The notes beneath the pieces are model-generated. The model saw only the letters and a list, made by a program, of their open reading frames with translations. It was not told the origin of the DNA and made no database searches. Below are positions 43,398-52,041 of a DNA stretch of 64,000 nucleotides, piece after piece; position 1 is the stretch's first letter; every line of letters begins with the position of its first letter. The DNA lies in assembly GCA_027493525.1 (NCBI GenBank), contig JAOSKN010000001.1, forward strand, positions 2,666,001 through 2,730,000, read 5' to 3'. A program made the translations under genes and the position numbers. The DNA is from Planctomycetota bacterium (GTDB taxonomy: Bacteria; Planctomycetota; SZUA-567; H5-PLA8).

Positions 43398-44657
43398 ATG
43401 GCGCGCAAAGCCCCGAAAACCTTCGAGCAGGTGGCGCTCGAAAACGACCTCGCCAGCGAGGAGCAGGTCAAACAGTGCCTCGCCAAGCAGGAAGAGGAGC
43501 GCGCCAACGGCGGCGAGATCACGCCCATCGAGGACTTGATGCTCGAGATGGGCTTCATGACCGAGGACAACGTCCGCGCCGTCCGCACCGCCCTCGACCG
43601 GCTCCAGCGCGACGAACAGAAAGGCGAGCCCGTCCGGATCGGGAACTACGAGATCCTGGGCAAGATCGGCGACGGCGGCCTGGGCACCGTCTACAAGGCG
43701 CGCCAGATCACCATGTCCCGCGACGTGGCGCTGAAGGTGCTCCACAAGAAGTGGCTCTCCGACGAGGAGTTCAAGAAGCGCTTCCTGCTGGAGGCCCGCC
43801 TGGCCGGGCGCCTGAGCCACCAGAACCTGATCCAGGTCTACGACGTCGGGCGCGACCGCGGGCTCTACTACTTCTCCATGGAGTACATCGACGGGGAGAC
43901 CGTCGAGGACATCATCGAGCGCGAGGGGCCGCTGGAGGTCACGCGCGCCATCGACATCACCATGCAGGTGCTCCGCGCGATCACCTACATCAAGAAGTTC
44001 GACATCGTCCACCGCGACATCAAGCCGTCGAACGTGATGATCAACCGCGGCGGGATCGCCAAGCTGGGCGACTTCGGCTTCGTGAAGTCCAAGCTCGACC
44101 ACGTCATCTCGACCGAAGGCGAGGTGCTCGGCACGCCCGATTACATCTCGCCCGAGCAGGCCATGGGCGTGGAGAACATCGACTGGCGCAGCGACCAGTA
44201 CAGCCTCGGCGCGAGCCTGTACCACATGCTCACCGGCCGCCCGCCCTACGAGGGCTCCGGCAGCGCGGTGATGCGCCAGCACATCAAGGCCGAGCTGCCC
44301 GACCCGCGCACCATCAACCCGGAGATCCCCGAGGCCATCCTGCACGTCCTCGAACGGACCATGGCCAAGGATCCCAACGACCGCTACCAGACCACCTCGG
44401 AGATCTTCGAGGATCTGGAACTGGTCAAGATGGGCCAGGACCCGACCTCCGACCGCCTGGCCGTCGGCAAGTCCACCATCATCCGCGCCTTCAAGATCGA
44501 GCAGAAGCTGGTCCAGCGCGCCAACAGCGAGGTCGAAGTCCTGCAGGACGAGCTGAAGCGCACGCGCAAGTACATGCTCTACAGCTTCGTGATCTCGGGC
44601 GTGCTGATGGTGGCGCTGGTCCTGGTGCTGGTGCTGCTGGTCTTCCGAAACTCATGA
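43398..44657 (+). CDS. Tail-anchored Hanks-type serine/threonine protein kinase
   Basis: 419 residues. A 75-residue helical N-terminal region ('FEQVALENDLASEEQVKQCLAKQEEE...IEDLMLEMGFM') precedes the kinase domain: Gly loop 'GDGGLGTVYKA' at 91-101, Lys113, 'IVHRDIKPSNVMI', 'GDFGFVK', 'GTPDYISPEQAMG'. All catalytic residues are present. A short coiled coil ('NSEVEVLQDELKRTRKYML') is followed by one C-terminal transmembrane helix (about 393-415). Unlike PASTA kinases there is no extracellular sensor, so it is tethered with its catalytic domain in the cytoplasm. The N-terminal region resembles a bacterial 'two-helix' interaction domain; target unknown. Confidence 0.92.
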   Translation: MARKAPKTFEQVALENDLASEEQVKQCLAKQEEERANGGEITPIEDLMLEMGFMTEDNVRAVRTALDRLQRDEQKGEPVRIGNYEILGKIGDGGLGTVYKARQITMSRDVALKVLHKKWLSDEEFKKRFLLEARLAGRLSHQNLIQVYDVGRDRGLYYFSMEYIDGETVEDIIEREGPLEVTRAIDITMQVLRAITYIKKFDIVHRDIKPSNVMINRGGIAKLGDFGFVKSKLDHVISTEGEVLGTPDYISPEQAMGVENIDWRSDQYSLGASLYHMLTGRPPYEGSGSAVMRQHIKAELPDPRTINPEIPEAILHVLERTMAKDPNDRYQTTSEIFEDLELVKMGQDPTSDRLAVGKSTIIRAFKIEQKLVQRANSEVEVLQDELKRTRKYMLYSFVISGVLMVALVLVLVLLVFRNS

Positions 44658-44850
44658 CGTCCCGATAAGCGCCTCGAGCCTTCCGCCGCGCCACGCCAGG
44701 GCCGTGCCGAAGGGTTTCGATAGTTCCGCCAGGTCCTCGCCAATTGCGCGCGCGCACGCGCCTTCCGCGCGCCGTGGAAAGCGCGCCGCGGGCGGCGCGA
44801 AGTCGCCTGCCTCGACCCGCGCGGCGATACGGCGCAGGTTACGCACGCGG

Positions 44851-46466
44851 TCACTTTCCGGCTTGCGCAGGGCCCGGAATGACTTCGTAAGCGCCCACGT
44901 CCGGCGCGGCACCCGCGAAGGGAAGGCTTACGCCCTGATTGCGCTTCCAGGCGAGAGGACGGTCGAGGGTGAGCGTATTCGTTTCGTAGTCCGCCTTCAT
45001 GACCCGCGCGCTCTCGACGCTTCCTTCGAGTTGAATTCTATCGCCGTCGATTATATTCCAGCCGTCCGTGAAATATCCTGCATCGGCGACTTGGAAGACC
45101 GTGCCCGACCCGTCCGGAGAAGCGACCTGCGTCAGGAAGACGCCTTTGTCAACGCAAGGGCTCCCGGGGCGGAGGCGTAGGTCGGGAACCTTGGGGTTGG
45201 TGGGGTCGAGCGGCGTTTGCTCCTCCACGAACAACGGATCGCCAGCCTCTTCCCAATTGCCTGCAACGATTTGGGCCTCCAGTGTGACTTTGTACAACCC
45301 ATAAGGCTTAGGGTTGCCATGGAAGATGTTATTCTTGATGGCATTTCCGGCCACTCCGCGCGAGCCGCTCCAGTGCGCCAAGCCCAGGCCACAGGTCGAT
45401 TCGCGGCTCGGCGTATCGTTGTAGAGGGCCTTGGCAAGCTCGGCGGTAATGCTCCCGTTCTTATAGAAGGTGTTGCTGTAAATCCGGTTGTCGCTGGGGC
45501 AGGATGTGTAGTTGCGTGTCACGCCGAGCATCAGCCCGGCCGAGTTGTTCCCGTAGAAGCAGTTGAAGCGCACGATATTCCAGCGCGTAGGCAGGCCCAT
45601 CCCTGCGGCGCCGTGGTTGTCCGGGGATACCCCGAGAACGCGACGCGGTTTCCCTCGAAGAGGTTGCGCCCGGAGCATTCGTCGAATCCGCTGGTCATCA
45701 AGTTGCGGTTGCCCCACAGGTTCTTGCCGGCGTCGTCCTTCAGCCAGTTTTCGTTGTGAAAGTAGTTGTTCCGGAATACGTTGCATTTGCTGTACACGCC
45801 GACGAGGTGATGGCCGCCGTGGAAGAATTCGCAACCCTCGATCAGGTTATAAGCGGTCTGCTCGACCTTCGAATTCTCGTTCCCAATGTCGAGAAGGCAG
45901 CCCTTATCGTCGTCCGTGTACCAGCCCCATTTTGAGAACGAACACTGCCGCAGTGTGTTGTACTGCGAGTCCTTCCAAATCCGCGCGCCGGCCCACTGGC
46001 TGCGTTTGCGCATTTGGGAGAAGACGCAGCGCACGATCGCATTGTGGCTCGCCTGCTCCAACCGCATGAACTCGTCCAGGTGGCTGAAGCTTAGGCCCTC
46101 GACGGTGACGTAGGATTTCCCGACCAGAAGAATCCCCTTCTGTGCTTCCGCAATCTTGACCTGTTCGTCCTTGAAGTTCCGGTACGTGATGCGTCCGGCT
46201 GCGGTTCCGGATTGCTCGGGCGCGATGAAGTCGCCGTAGGTGCCGGCCTTGATATAGACCGTATCCCCCGGGGCGAGCGCCTTATTGGCCATGGCGATGC
46301 TCTTCCAGGGACGTTCGGCGGTGCCGGGGTTGACGTCGCTGGCCTGGGGATGACTCCCGTCCACGACATACTCCGCGGCCGCCGCGTTCAAGGCGACGCC
46401 CAGCTCCAGAGCGCCGCACAGTAGCGCCAGGGTCCGCAGGGTGAAGTGAGGTTCGCGCGCATTCAT
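44851..46466 (-). CDS. Secreted right-handed beta-helix protein, one frameshift
   Basis: From ATG 46466 (AGGAGG just upstream) a signal peptide leads to 'AEYVVDGSHPQASDVNPGTAERPWKSI', the entry typical of DUF1565/PL-like beta-helix proteins. Repeated 'NIVRFN', 'NVFRNN', 'NLIEGCEF', 'NNIFHGN' rungs follow. The frame breaks at the plus-strand CCCC run 45630-45633; beyond it the helix continues and ends with 'GAAPDVGAYEV', a usual C-terminus. About 535 residues. Such proteins bind or cleave polysaccharides; no lyase residues can be assigned. It is divergent from the AraC regulator at 46605, which probably controls it. Confidence 0.82.
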
Positions 46467-46505
46467 GCCAGTCCTCCTTGGCGTGGCGGGTTTTGCTAAC
46501 CAACC

Positions 46506-46517
46506 GACCGGCCGGTC
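46506..46517. promoter_or_regulatory. Perfect palindrome in the araC / beta-helix divergent region
   Basis: GACCGGCCGGTC is a 12-bp perfect palindrome about 40 bases upstream of the beta-helix start codon and is a candidate regulatory site. Confidence 0.35.
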
Positions 46518-46562
46518 CGCCGCCCGACTTCGATACACTCCAGGGGGCCGCGCCACGATCGA

Positions 46563-46592
46563 CAATTCCTGCGTTGACTTAGCAATTCCTGC
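46563..46592 (+). promoter_or_regulatory. AraC-type direct-repeat operator
   Basis: CAATTCCTGC occurs at 46563-46572 and again at 46583-46592, exactly 20 bases apart (about two helical turns), in the same orientation. This is the layout of half-sites bound by AraC-family regulators. It overlaps the start region of the araC-like gene and suggests autoregulation or control of the divergent gene. Confidence 0.55.
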
Positions 46593-46604
46593 TATCCTGA
46601 CGGG

Positions 46605-47483
46605 ATGCCGAACCCCGCTGCGGCCGACCTGCTCGCGACCCTACTCAGTCCTCCGCCGAGTTGGACGCTTATCGCATCCTGCGTGCCCACGGCCGCCGAG
46701 CCAATCCGGCATCCGCGCCACGAGGCGTGGATGAGCAGTCACACGGACCGGCATCCGCACCGGGAAATCCTGGTCGCGCTGCGGGGGCAAGGCTTCTACG
46801 GGTTCCAGGGCCGTCTTTTCCCTTGCCCTCCGGGTACGGTCTTCCTGCTCGATGTCTTCGAACCGCACGACTCGCACTACTCGGCGTACTCACCGCCAGC
46901 CGTACACCTGTGGATCCGAGTCATCCGCGACATCTTCTGGGTCCACTTCAGCGCGCTCGAGGGGGGACGAGAGCGCAACCTTCTGGAGGGCAGTCTGATT
47001 CTGAACCGCCCAAGCTCGGGGCTGCTCCTCAGGAATCTGTGGGACCGCGCGAAAGCCGAACCGGCGGCCGATCCGGCACTGGTCCACGCGAAGCTCGGCG
47101 CGGCATTGCTGCTCTTGTTGGCCGAGATCCACGACCGGCTCGCGTACGAGGGTGGGGTGACGGCCGGGAAATCCACCGAAGAAGGTGTGCTGCGCGCGCT
47201 CATGCGCCATGTCGCCGATCAGGGAGGCGCGGGCATGGATGTGCGGTATCTGGCTCGCCTAGCGGGCTACAGCGAGTACTACTTTATGCGCCTGTTCAAA
47301 CAGCACACGGGACAGACGGTTCACCAATACATTGATGCATGCCGGCTCCGGCGCGCGAGAGAACTAATGCGCAGTGGCGTGAGCTTGAAAGAGACGTCCG
47401 CGCGCCTTGGCTTCGCGCACGCATCTTCGTTTTCGCGCTGGTGGAGCTCCCACCGTACGAACAAAGAAGATTACCCAAGCTAA
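46605..47483 (+). CDS. AraC-family transcriptional regulator (first)
   Basis: 292 residues from ATG 46605. The N-terminal half has a cupin-like ligand domain with 'HPHREILVALRGQGFYGFQGRLFPCPPGTVFLLDVFEPHDS', suggestive of a sugar sensor. The C-terminal double helix-turn-helix is 'VRYLARLAGYSEYYFMRLFKQHTGQTVHQYIDACRLRRARELM' and 'SLKETSARLGFAHASSFSRWWSSH'. It is divergent from the secreted beta-helix gene, so regulation of polysaccharide use is the likely role. The direct repeat just upstream fits its operator. Confidence 0.88.
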   Translation: MPNPAAADLLATLLSPPPSWTLIASCVPTAAEPIRHPRHEAWMSSHTDRHPHREILVALRGQGFYGFQGRLFPCPPGTVFLLDVFEPHDSHYSAYSPPAVHLWIRVIRDIFWVHFSALEGGRERNLLEGSLILNRPSSGLLLRNLWDRAKAEPAADPALVHAKLGAALLLLLAEIHDRLAYEGGVTAGKSTEEGVLRALMRHVADQGGAGMDVRYLARLAGYSEYYFMRLFKQHTGQTVHQYIDACRLRRARELMRSGVSLKETSARLGFAHASSFSRWWSSHRTNKEDYPS

Positions 47484-47569
47484 TCCCCGCCAACGCTGCG
47501 ATGGCATACCGACCGTTTCGTTGGATGGACGTGCGCGATAGGCGCATTCGGGTTTGCGGCAGAATGCAC

Positions 47570-47607
47570 AAAAAAACCCGGCCGGCGGAATCGCTCCGAC
47601 GGCCGGG
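47570..47607 (-). terminator. Rho-independent terminator of the structured transcript
   Basis: On the minus strand a 12-bp stem (CCCGGCCGnCGG type, one mismatch) is followed by seven T (plus-strand A7 at 47570-47576). Confidence 0.8.
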
Positions 47608-47792
47608 TACGGTGATGCGTCTGACTGTCCCCGCAGGCGACTCGTCAGCCCCGACGGCAATTACGCTTCAGGGCAACGGCCATCCCGCGGCTGTAGCCGC
47701 GCGGGGTCCTTCGGACCCCCCATCGTGGCTCGCTCGCGCGAGGTCACGACCGAAAGGATGCGGCCTGGTCCACCGAAAGGTATTACCGTCCC

Positions 47793-47882
47793 TTACGAGG
47801 ACAGCCTCCTCCGGTCACCGTAGGGTCTACTGCCTGCTGTCACTGGACCACCTCCTTTCGGTTTGCGGCCTCCCTGTGCCAT
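47793..47882 (-). CDS. Basic 29-residue small protein
   Basis: ATG at 47882 is preceded by GGGGGAGG at 6-7 bases. The product begins MAQGGRKPKGGGPV and ends RPYGDRRRLSS; it is Gly/Arg/Lys-rich, positively charged, and might bind RNA or act as a leader peptide. The ORF lies in the structured transcript upstream of most of its hairpins and terminator. Conservation in related genomes would be the decisive test. It is too short for normal gene finders to report alone. Confidence 0.45.
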   Translation of the reverse strand: MAQGGRKPKGGGPVTAGSRPYGDRRRLSS

Positions 47883-48015
47883 TCCTGACCTCCCCCGGAG
47901 TGGGTCGGCAGCCGGGGTCCACGGCCTCCATTTAGACCGCGACGAACCGGCGTGCGGACTGACCAGGTGTCTCCAACACCAACCGGCTAACGTCTTTAGC
48001 CGGCGCCTATTGGGG

Positions 48016-48044
48016 ATCATCGTTCGCGCACTTGTGCAACTCAA
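48016..48044 (-). promoter_or_regulatory. Candidate promoter of the structured transcript
   Basis: On the minus strand TTGAGT (plus 48039-48044) and GATGAT (plus 48016-48021) are 17 bases apart, with transcription expected to begin near 48008. Confidence 0.4.
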
Positions 48045-48176
48045 GAAATTTTCGCCGCGCAAGCAAATTCTTTGTGTCATGGTCCGCTCAAAAAGCCCCG
48101 ACCGGGCTCCTCTGGCGCGGCGTTGAAAGGCTCCCCGCTCCGCAATACCGTAGGTGCAAGCACAGGAGCCTCGTCC

Positions 48177-49301
48177 ATGCCCGAGAATCGGATTCGCATC
48201 GGCGTCGTTGGCTGCGGCGCGATCGCCCAGATCATGCACCTGCCGCACCTGCGCCAGTTGCATGAGACCTACGACCTCGCGGCGCTCTGCGACATCTCTC
48301 CCGGCGCGCTGAACTACTGCGGCGAGCAATGGCATGTGGAGTCGAAGCGGCGGCACGCCAGCGCGCAGGCCATGGTCGAGCAAGGCGGCCTCGACGCGGT
48401 GCTGGTCTGCGACCGGCTCCACGCCGACGCGACCGTCGCGGCGCTCGACGCCGGCTGCCACGTCCTCGTCGAGAAGCCCATGGCGCACAGCCTGCGCGAG
48501 TGCGACCGCATGAACGAGGCCGCCGCGAAGGCCGGCAAGACGCTGATGCTCGCCTACATGAAGCGCTACGATCCGGCCTACGAGTACGCGCAGGAGCGGG
48601 TCAAGCGGCGCAGCGATATCTTTCACGTCCGCGCACACGACTTTGTCGGTCCCAACGATTCCTTTATCGCCGACATCCACCGCGTGAAGGTTTACAAGGA
48701 CGTCCCGCCCAACGATTCCGGGCAGATCCACCAGCGCGAGATGACGGAATCCGTCGGCGAGCTGACGCCGCTGCGGCGGAGCGTCTACGGGACGCTGCTC
48801 GGACTGTGCAGCCACGACCTGGCGATCCTGCGCGGGATGTTCGGCAGCCCGCGGCGCGTCGCCTCGGCCCTGGCCGCGCGCGGCGGGCGGACCTTCCACG
48901 CGCTCCTCGATTACGGCGACGAGATCACCGGCGTATTCGAGTACGGCATCCTCAAGCTCAAGAAATTCGACGAGGTCTTGTCGATTTACGCCGCCGGCGA
49001 AGTGATCCAAGTCAAGTTCCCGAGCCCCTACATTCCCTATGCGACGACGGTGGTGGAACTCTGGGAACCCGAAGGGCCGGGCAAAGCCGAGCGCCCCAAC
49101 TGCCCCGATCTGCCGGAAGGGACCGCCGGCCAGGGCTTCAAGGAATCTTTCGTCGCGCCGAGCAACGACGAGGCCTTTCGCCGCGAGCTGGAACACTTCG
49201 CGCATTGCGTCCGCACCGGCGCCAAGCCTCGCACCACCGGCGAAGATGGGCGCGAAGACGTGCGGCTGTGCATCGAAATGACCAAAGCCGCGTGCGGGTA
49301 A
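48177..49301 (+). CDS. Gfo/Idh/MocA-family NAD(P)-dependent oxidoreductase
   Basis: 374 residues from ATG 48177 (CAGGAG upstream). The Rossmann start 'IRIGVVGCGAIAQIMHLPHL' and the conserved 'VLVEKPMAHS' (Glu99, Lys100, Pro101) identify the family, which acts on sugars, cyclitols and related polyols with a bound NAD(P). The substrate-binding half contains 'HDLAILRGMFG', a usual catalytic His region. A role in the carbohydrate catabolism suggested by neighbouring AraC and beta-helix genes is inference. Transcription is divergent from the structured transcript. Confidence 0.9.
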   Translation: MPENRIRIGVVGCGAIAQIMHLPHLRQLHETYDLAALCDISPGALNYCGEQWHVESKRRHASAQAMVEQGGLDAVLVCDRLHADATVAALDAGCHVLVEKPMAHSLRECDRMNEAAAKAGKTLMLAYMKRYDPAYEYAQERVKRRSDIFHVRAHDFVGPNDSFIADIHRVKVYKDVPPNDSGQIHQREMTESVGELTPLRRSVYGTLLGLCSHDLAILRGMFGSPRRVASALAARGGRTFHALLDYGDEITGVFEYGILKLKKFDEVLSIYAAGEVIQVKFPSPYIPYATTVVELWEPEGPGKAERPNCPDLPEGTAGQGFKESFVAPSNDEAFRRELEHFAHCVRTGAKPRTTGEDGREDVRLCIEMTKAACG

Positions 49302-49416
49302 GCATGAAGTGGAACCAAGTCCCTGAAGCGGTCGCCAGGAAGCTGTCTTTACGTCTTACGTTTCACGTTTCACTTCGATCTTTACACCGATGCCCGCGCT
49401 TTGATATTCTTCCCCC

Positions 49417-49701
49417 ATGTCCGCTCCGATTCTCAACGACCGCGCCATCGCGCTCATCGCCGAGCGGCGCATCCAAGAGGCGCTGAAGAGCGGCGCCTTC
49501 GAGAACCTCCCCGGCGCGGGAAAGCCGATCCCGGACCTCGACCAGCCTTACGACGAACTGTGGTGGCTCAAGAAGCTGCTCAAGCGCGAGGAACTGACCG
49601 GCCTGCCGCGCGAAGCCGCGCGCCTGAAGGCCCAGCGGCGGCTTAACCACGGAGGCACGGAGTACACGGAGAACGGCCTCGCGGATGGCGTGAAGCGTTA
49701 A
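49417..49701 (+). CDS. DUF1992 (DnaJ-associated type) small protein with altered C-terminus
   Basis: 94 residues. The N-terminal 70 match DUF1992: 'IAERRIQEALKSGAFENLPGAGKPIPDLDQPYDELWWLKKLLKREELTGLP'. The family is small and of unknown role, sometimes linked to DnaJ homologues. From residue about 77 the reading frame enters the left arm of an inverted repeat (49646 onwards), so the last residues ('NHGGTEYTENGLADGVKR') are probably repeat-derived and the original end is lost or extended. Confidence 0.78.
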   Translation: MSAPILNDRAIALIAERRIQEALKSGAFENLPGAGKPIPDLDQPYDELWWLKKLLKREELTGLPREAARLKAQRRLNHGGTEYTENGLADGVKR

Positions 49702-49754
49702 GCGTCCAATCCCTACAGCATGTCGTTTTTCCGTGCCCTCCGTGCCTCCGTGGT
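49646..49754. repeat. Palindromic element with 17-bp perfect arms that invades the DUF1992 gene end
   Basis: ACCACGGAGGCACGGAG at 49646-49662 is exactly inverted at 49738-49754. The left arm supplies the C-terminal codons of the DUF1992 ORF and the right arm lies just before the YacP-like gene end. This type of ACCACGGAGGCACGGAG text is repeated in other bacterial genomes; here it is a small mobile-looking repeat of about 110 bases. Confidence 0.7.
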
Positions 49755-49763
49755 AGATGCGAA

Positions 49764-50282
49764 TTACTCATCGTCCTTGAAATCGAAGAGTTTCATCCAC
49801 TCGTCCACCTCGTGCGGCGAAAGGCCGGCATACTTGCGCGGGTCTTCTCCGGCGAAAGGATCGCGGCGGGAACGCCGTTCGGCCTCCTTCATGCGCTTCA
49901 GGAACTCGGCACAAGATACGATGCGGCCGCGCGCGCGGGTCACCTCGCGCGTGATGAACTTATCGTTGGTCACGACGGTGAGTTCGCCAGGGCGCTGCGC
50001 GGAGTCCACCAGGTCGATGATGTAACGGTCGGCCTCGGAACGGGGATCGGCGTAGACCAGGGTCACGCGCCCGCCGGCCTCGCGTTCCTCGCGGGAGCGG
50101 TGCGCGGCCTTCTCGGAACCGTCGAAGACCGCGAGAATCGACTCCAGCCGCTCCAGCTTGGCGAACGCCGCCAGCCGGCCGACCAGCAGCGCCCGCGCCG
50201 CCTGAAAGCCCTGCCCGTCGAGGGTCTCGTAGAGCTTGGTGTCGTGGAAGATCAGGTTGCACGCGTCGATGACGTACTTCAT
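49764..50282 (-). CDS. NYN-domain RNA-binding or nuclease protein (YacP type)
   Basis: 172 residues from ATG 50282 ('MKYVIDACNLIFHD'). The PIN-like fold carries acidic residues in 'VIDACN', 'LAVFDGSEKA', 'EADRYIIDLVD' and 'TVVTNDKFI', as in YacP/Rae1 (PF05991), a ribosome-associated endoribonuclease in Firmicutes. The C-terminal 50 residues are charged ('RRSRRDPFAGEDPRKYAG'). Nuclease activity is expected from the family; the substrate here is unknown. Convergent with the DUF1992 gene. Confidence 0.82.
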   Translation of the reverse strand: MKYVIDACNLIFHDTKLYETLDGQGFQAARALLVGRLAAFAKLERLESILAVFDGSEKAAHRSREEREAGGRVTLVYADPRSEADRYIIDLVDSAQRPGELTVVTNDKFITREVTRARGRIVSCAEFLKRMKEAERRSRRDPFAGEDPRKYAGLSPHEVDEWMKLFDFKDDE

Positions 50283-50348
50283 GGGCCAAACGTACCGCAT
50301 TTCGGAAGAAGAGGGCAAGTATATAGGATTGATATTACAGATCACAGA

Positions 50349-51746
50349 TTAATCCGGCAACTTGCCCACCATCTTTTCCGGCAGCACCCATTTATCGAAG
50401 TCCTCGGGCTTGACCAGCTTCAGCTCGGCGGCGGCTTCCTTCAGCGTCAAGCCCTGCTTGTGCGCGTGCTTGGCGATCTTGGCGGCGTTGTCGTAGCCGA
50501 TGTGCGGGTTGAGCGCGGTGACGAGCATCAGGCTCTCCTGCAGGTTTCGCGCGATCTTCTCGGCGTTGGGCTCGATCCCTTCCACGCAGTGGGTCTGGAA
50601 CGATTCGGAGGCGTCGCCGAGCAGCCGGCAGCTTTGCAGGAAATTGTGGGCGATCAGCGGCTTGTAGACATTAAGCTCGAAGTTCCCGCACATCCCGCCG
50701 ATGTTGATCGCTACGTCGTTGCCCATGACCTGCGCGCAGGCCATGGTGAGCGCCTCGCACTGCGTCGGGTTGACTTTGCCGGGCATGATGCTGCTGCCGG
50801 GCTCGTTCTCGGGAATCACGATCTCTCCAATGCCGCAACGCGGGCCGCTGGCGAGCCAGCGGACGTCGTTGGCGATCTTGGTCAGCGAAGCAGCGAGGGT
50901 CTTCAGCGCGCCGTGGGCGTGGACGAAGGCGTCCTTCGCCGCCAGCGCCTCGAACTTGTTCGGCGCGGTCACGAACGGGTGCCCGGTCAGTTCGTGGATT
51001 TTCTGCGCGACGCGGACGGCGAACTCGGGATGCGCGTTGAGCCCCGTACCGACGGCCGTTCCGCCCAGCGCCAGTTCGCAGAGGTGCGGCAGCGCGGCCT
51101 CCAGGTGCGCGATGCCGTGGTCGAGCATCGAGACGTAGCCGCTGAATTCCTGGCCCAGCGTGAGCGGCGTGGCGTCCTGCAGGTGCGTCCGCCCAATCTT
51201 CACGACCTTCATGAACTTCCTGGACTTCAACGCCCAGACCTCGCGGAGCGCGCGGAGTTTTGGCAGCGTCCGCTCCTTCACGGCCACGACCGCGGCGACG
51301 TGCATCGCCGTGGGAAAAACATCGTTGCTCGACTGCCCCTTGTTGACGTGGTCGTTGGGATGGACGAGCCGCTCTTCGCCGCGCGGCCCGCCGAGCAGCT
51401 CGCTGGCGCGGTTGGCGAGGACCTCGTTGGCGTTCATGTTGCTCTGCGTGCCGCTGCCGGTCTGCCAGACCGCGAGCGGGAACTCGCCGTCGTGCTTCCC
51501 CGCCAGGACCTCGTCGGCCGCCGCGGCGATCGCCTGCCCGAGCTTCTTGTCGAGCGCGCCGAGGTCCATGTTCACCAGCGCGGCGGCCTTCTTGACCAGG
51601 ATCAGCGCGTGGACCAGCGCGCGCGGCATCTTCTCATCGCCGATCCTGAAGTTCTCCAGGCTGCGCTGGGTCTGCGCGCCCCAGAGGCGATCGTTGGGCA
51701 CCTGCATCTCGCCCATGGTGTCCTTTTCGATGCGGAAAGCGCTCAT
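50349..51746 (-). CDS. fumC: Fumarate hydratase, class II
   Basis: Interconverts fumarate and malate in the TCA cycle. 465 residues from ATG 51746 ('[33 protein letters not shown]'), the usual FumC length. Signature '[11 protein letters not shown]' and active-site regions '[14 protein letters not shown]', '[11 protein letters not shown]', '[20 protein letters not shown]' and '[14 protein letters not shown] [11 protein letters not shown]' are present. No iron-sulfur cluster motifs, as expected for class II. An in-frame upstream extension to 51812 is not supported by the family. Confidence 0.96.
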   Translation of the reverse strand: MSAFRIEKDTMGEMQVPNDRLWGAQTQRSLENFRIGDEKMPRALVHALILVKKAAALVNMDLGALDKKLGQAIAAAADEVLAGKHDGEFPLAVWQTGSGTQSNMNANEVLANRASELLGGPRGEERLVHPNDHVNKGQSSNDVFPTAMHVAAVVAVKERTLPKLRALREVWALKSRKFMKVVKIGRTHLQDATPLTLGQEFSGYVSMLDHGIAHLEAALPHLCELALGGTAVGTGLNAHPEFAVRVAQKIHELTGHPFVTAPNKFEALAAKDAFVHAHGALKTLAASLTKIANDVRWLASGPRCGIGEIVIPENEPGSSIMPGKVNPTQCEALTMACAQVMGNDVAINIGGMCGNFELNVYKPLIAHNFLQSCRLLGDASESFQTHCVEGIEPNAEKIARNLQESLMLVTALNPHIGYDNAAKIAKHAHKQGLTLKEAAAELKLVKPEDFDKWVLPEKMVGKLPD

Positions 51747-51880
51747 CGTGGCCGGTCCTCGCGTGGGTTGGCGTGTGGACGCCATGTTGCGCGTGCCGGC
51801 GGAGGCTGTCAACGCCGGTTGGCGCGGCTCGATTCGCCGCGGCGGACGCTTCGAGTAGGTCTGTTCGCGGAGATCCGTCC

Positions 51881-52006
51881 GGCCACGGCGGAGAATTGCA
51901 CGACCTGGAGCGCGCGCCGGACGAGACGCGGAATCCCTGGGACGATCCGGCGGGTGTGGACGTGAGGAGCGAGGCGCCGCCGCGCCTCACGCACCGCATG
52001 ACCTGA
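51881..52006 (+). pseudogene. C-terminal remnant of a sulfatase gene
   Basis: A plus-strand frame ending at TGA 52004-52006 reads '[20 protein letters not shown]' and '[15 protein letters not shown]', the typical end of secreted sulfatases (LYDLENDPxETxNLWxDPxY). The rest of the gene is missing; only about 40 codons remain between the fumC start and the repeat element. It indicates a past deletion or rearrangement here. Confidence 0.55.
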
Positions 52007-52041
52007 ATCGTCGATCCGCTCCCACCGCGGCGCTCCAACTA

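Larger units (their letters stand above)
47568..48008 (-). ncRNA. Candidate structured transcript with a short ORF and terminator
   Basis: The 690-bp gap between araC and the Gfo/Idh gene contains on the minus strand a promoter-like pair (48016-48044), several strong hairpins, a short ORF with a good ribosome site (47793-47882) and a rho-independent terminator (47570-47607). Hairpins include CCGGCTAA/TTAGCCGG (47983-48003), GGTGT/ACACC (47966-47980), GGGGTCC/GGACCCC near 47703-47720 and GCGGCT/AGCCGC near 47687-47702. The sequence ACCTTTCGGT or its close copy occurs twice after the ORF. I recognise no Rfam family. It could be a leader with attenuation, a structured regulatory RNA, or the mRNA of a small peptide. 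Confidence 0.45.

Noticed and set aside
41118..44345. A 1075-codon minus-strand frame over the ligase, phosphatase and kinase genes
   Set aside because: Same GC-bias shadow effect; the plus-strand genes have unmistakable motifs.
44652..44912. An 86-codon minus-strand ORF at the end of the kinase gene
   Set aside because: It overlaps the 3' end of the beta-helix gene in another frame and has no ribosome site or domain; it could be an untraceable remnant but is not supported.
47554..47823. A plus-strand 89-codon ORF in the 47.5-47.8 kb gap
   Set aside because: It runs through the terminator and hairpins of the minus-strand transcript and has no coding character.
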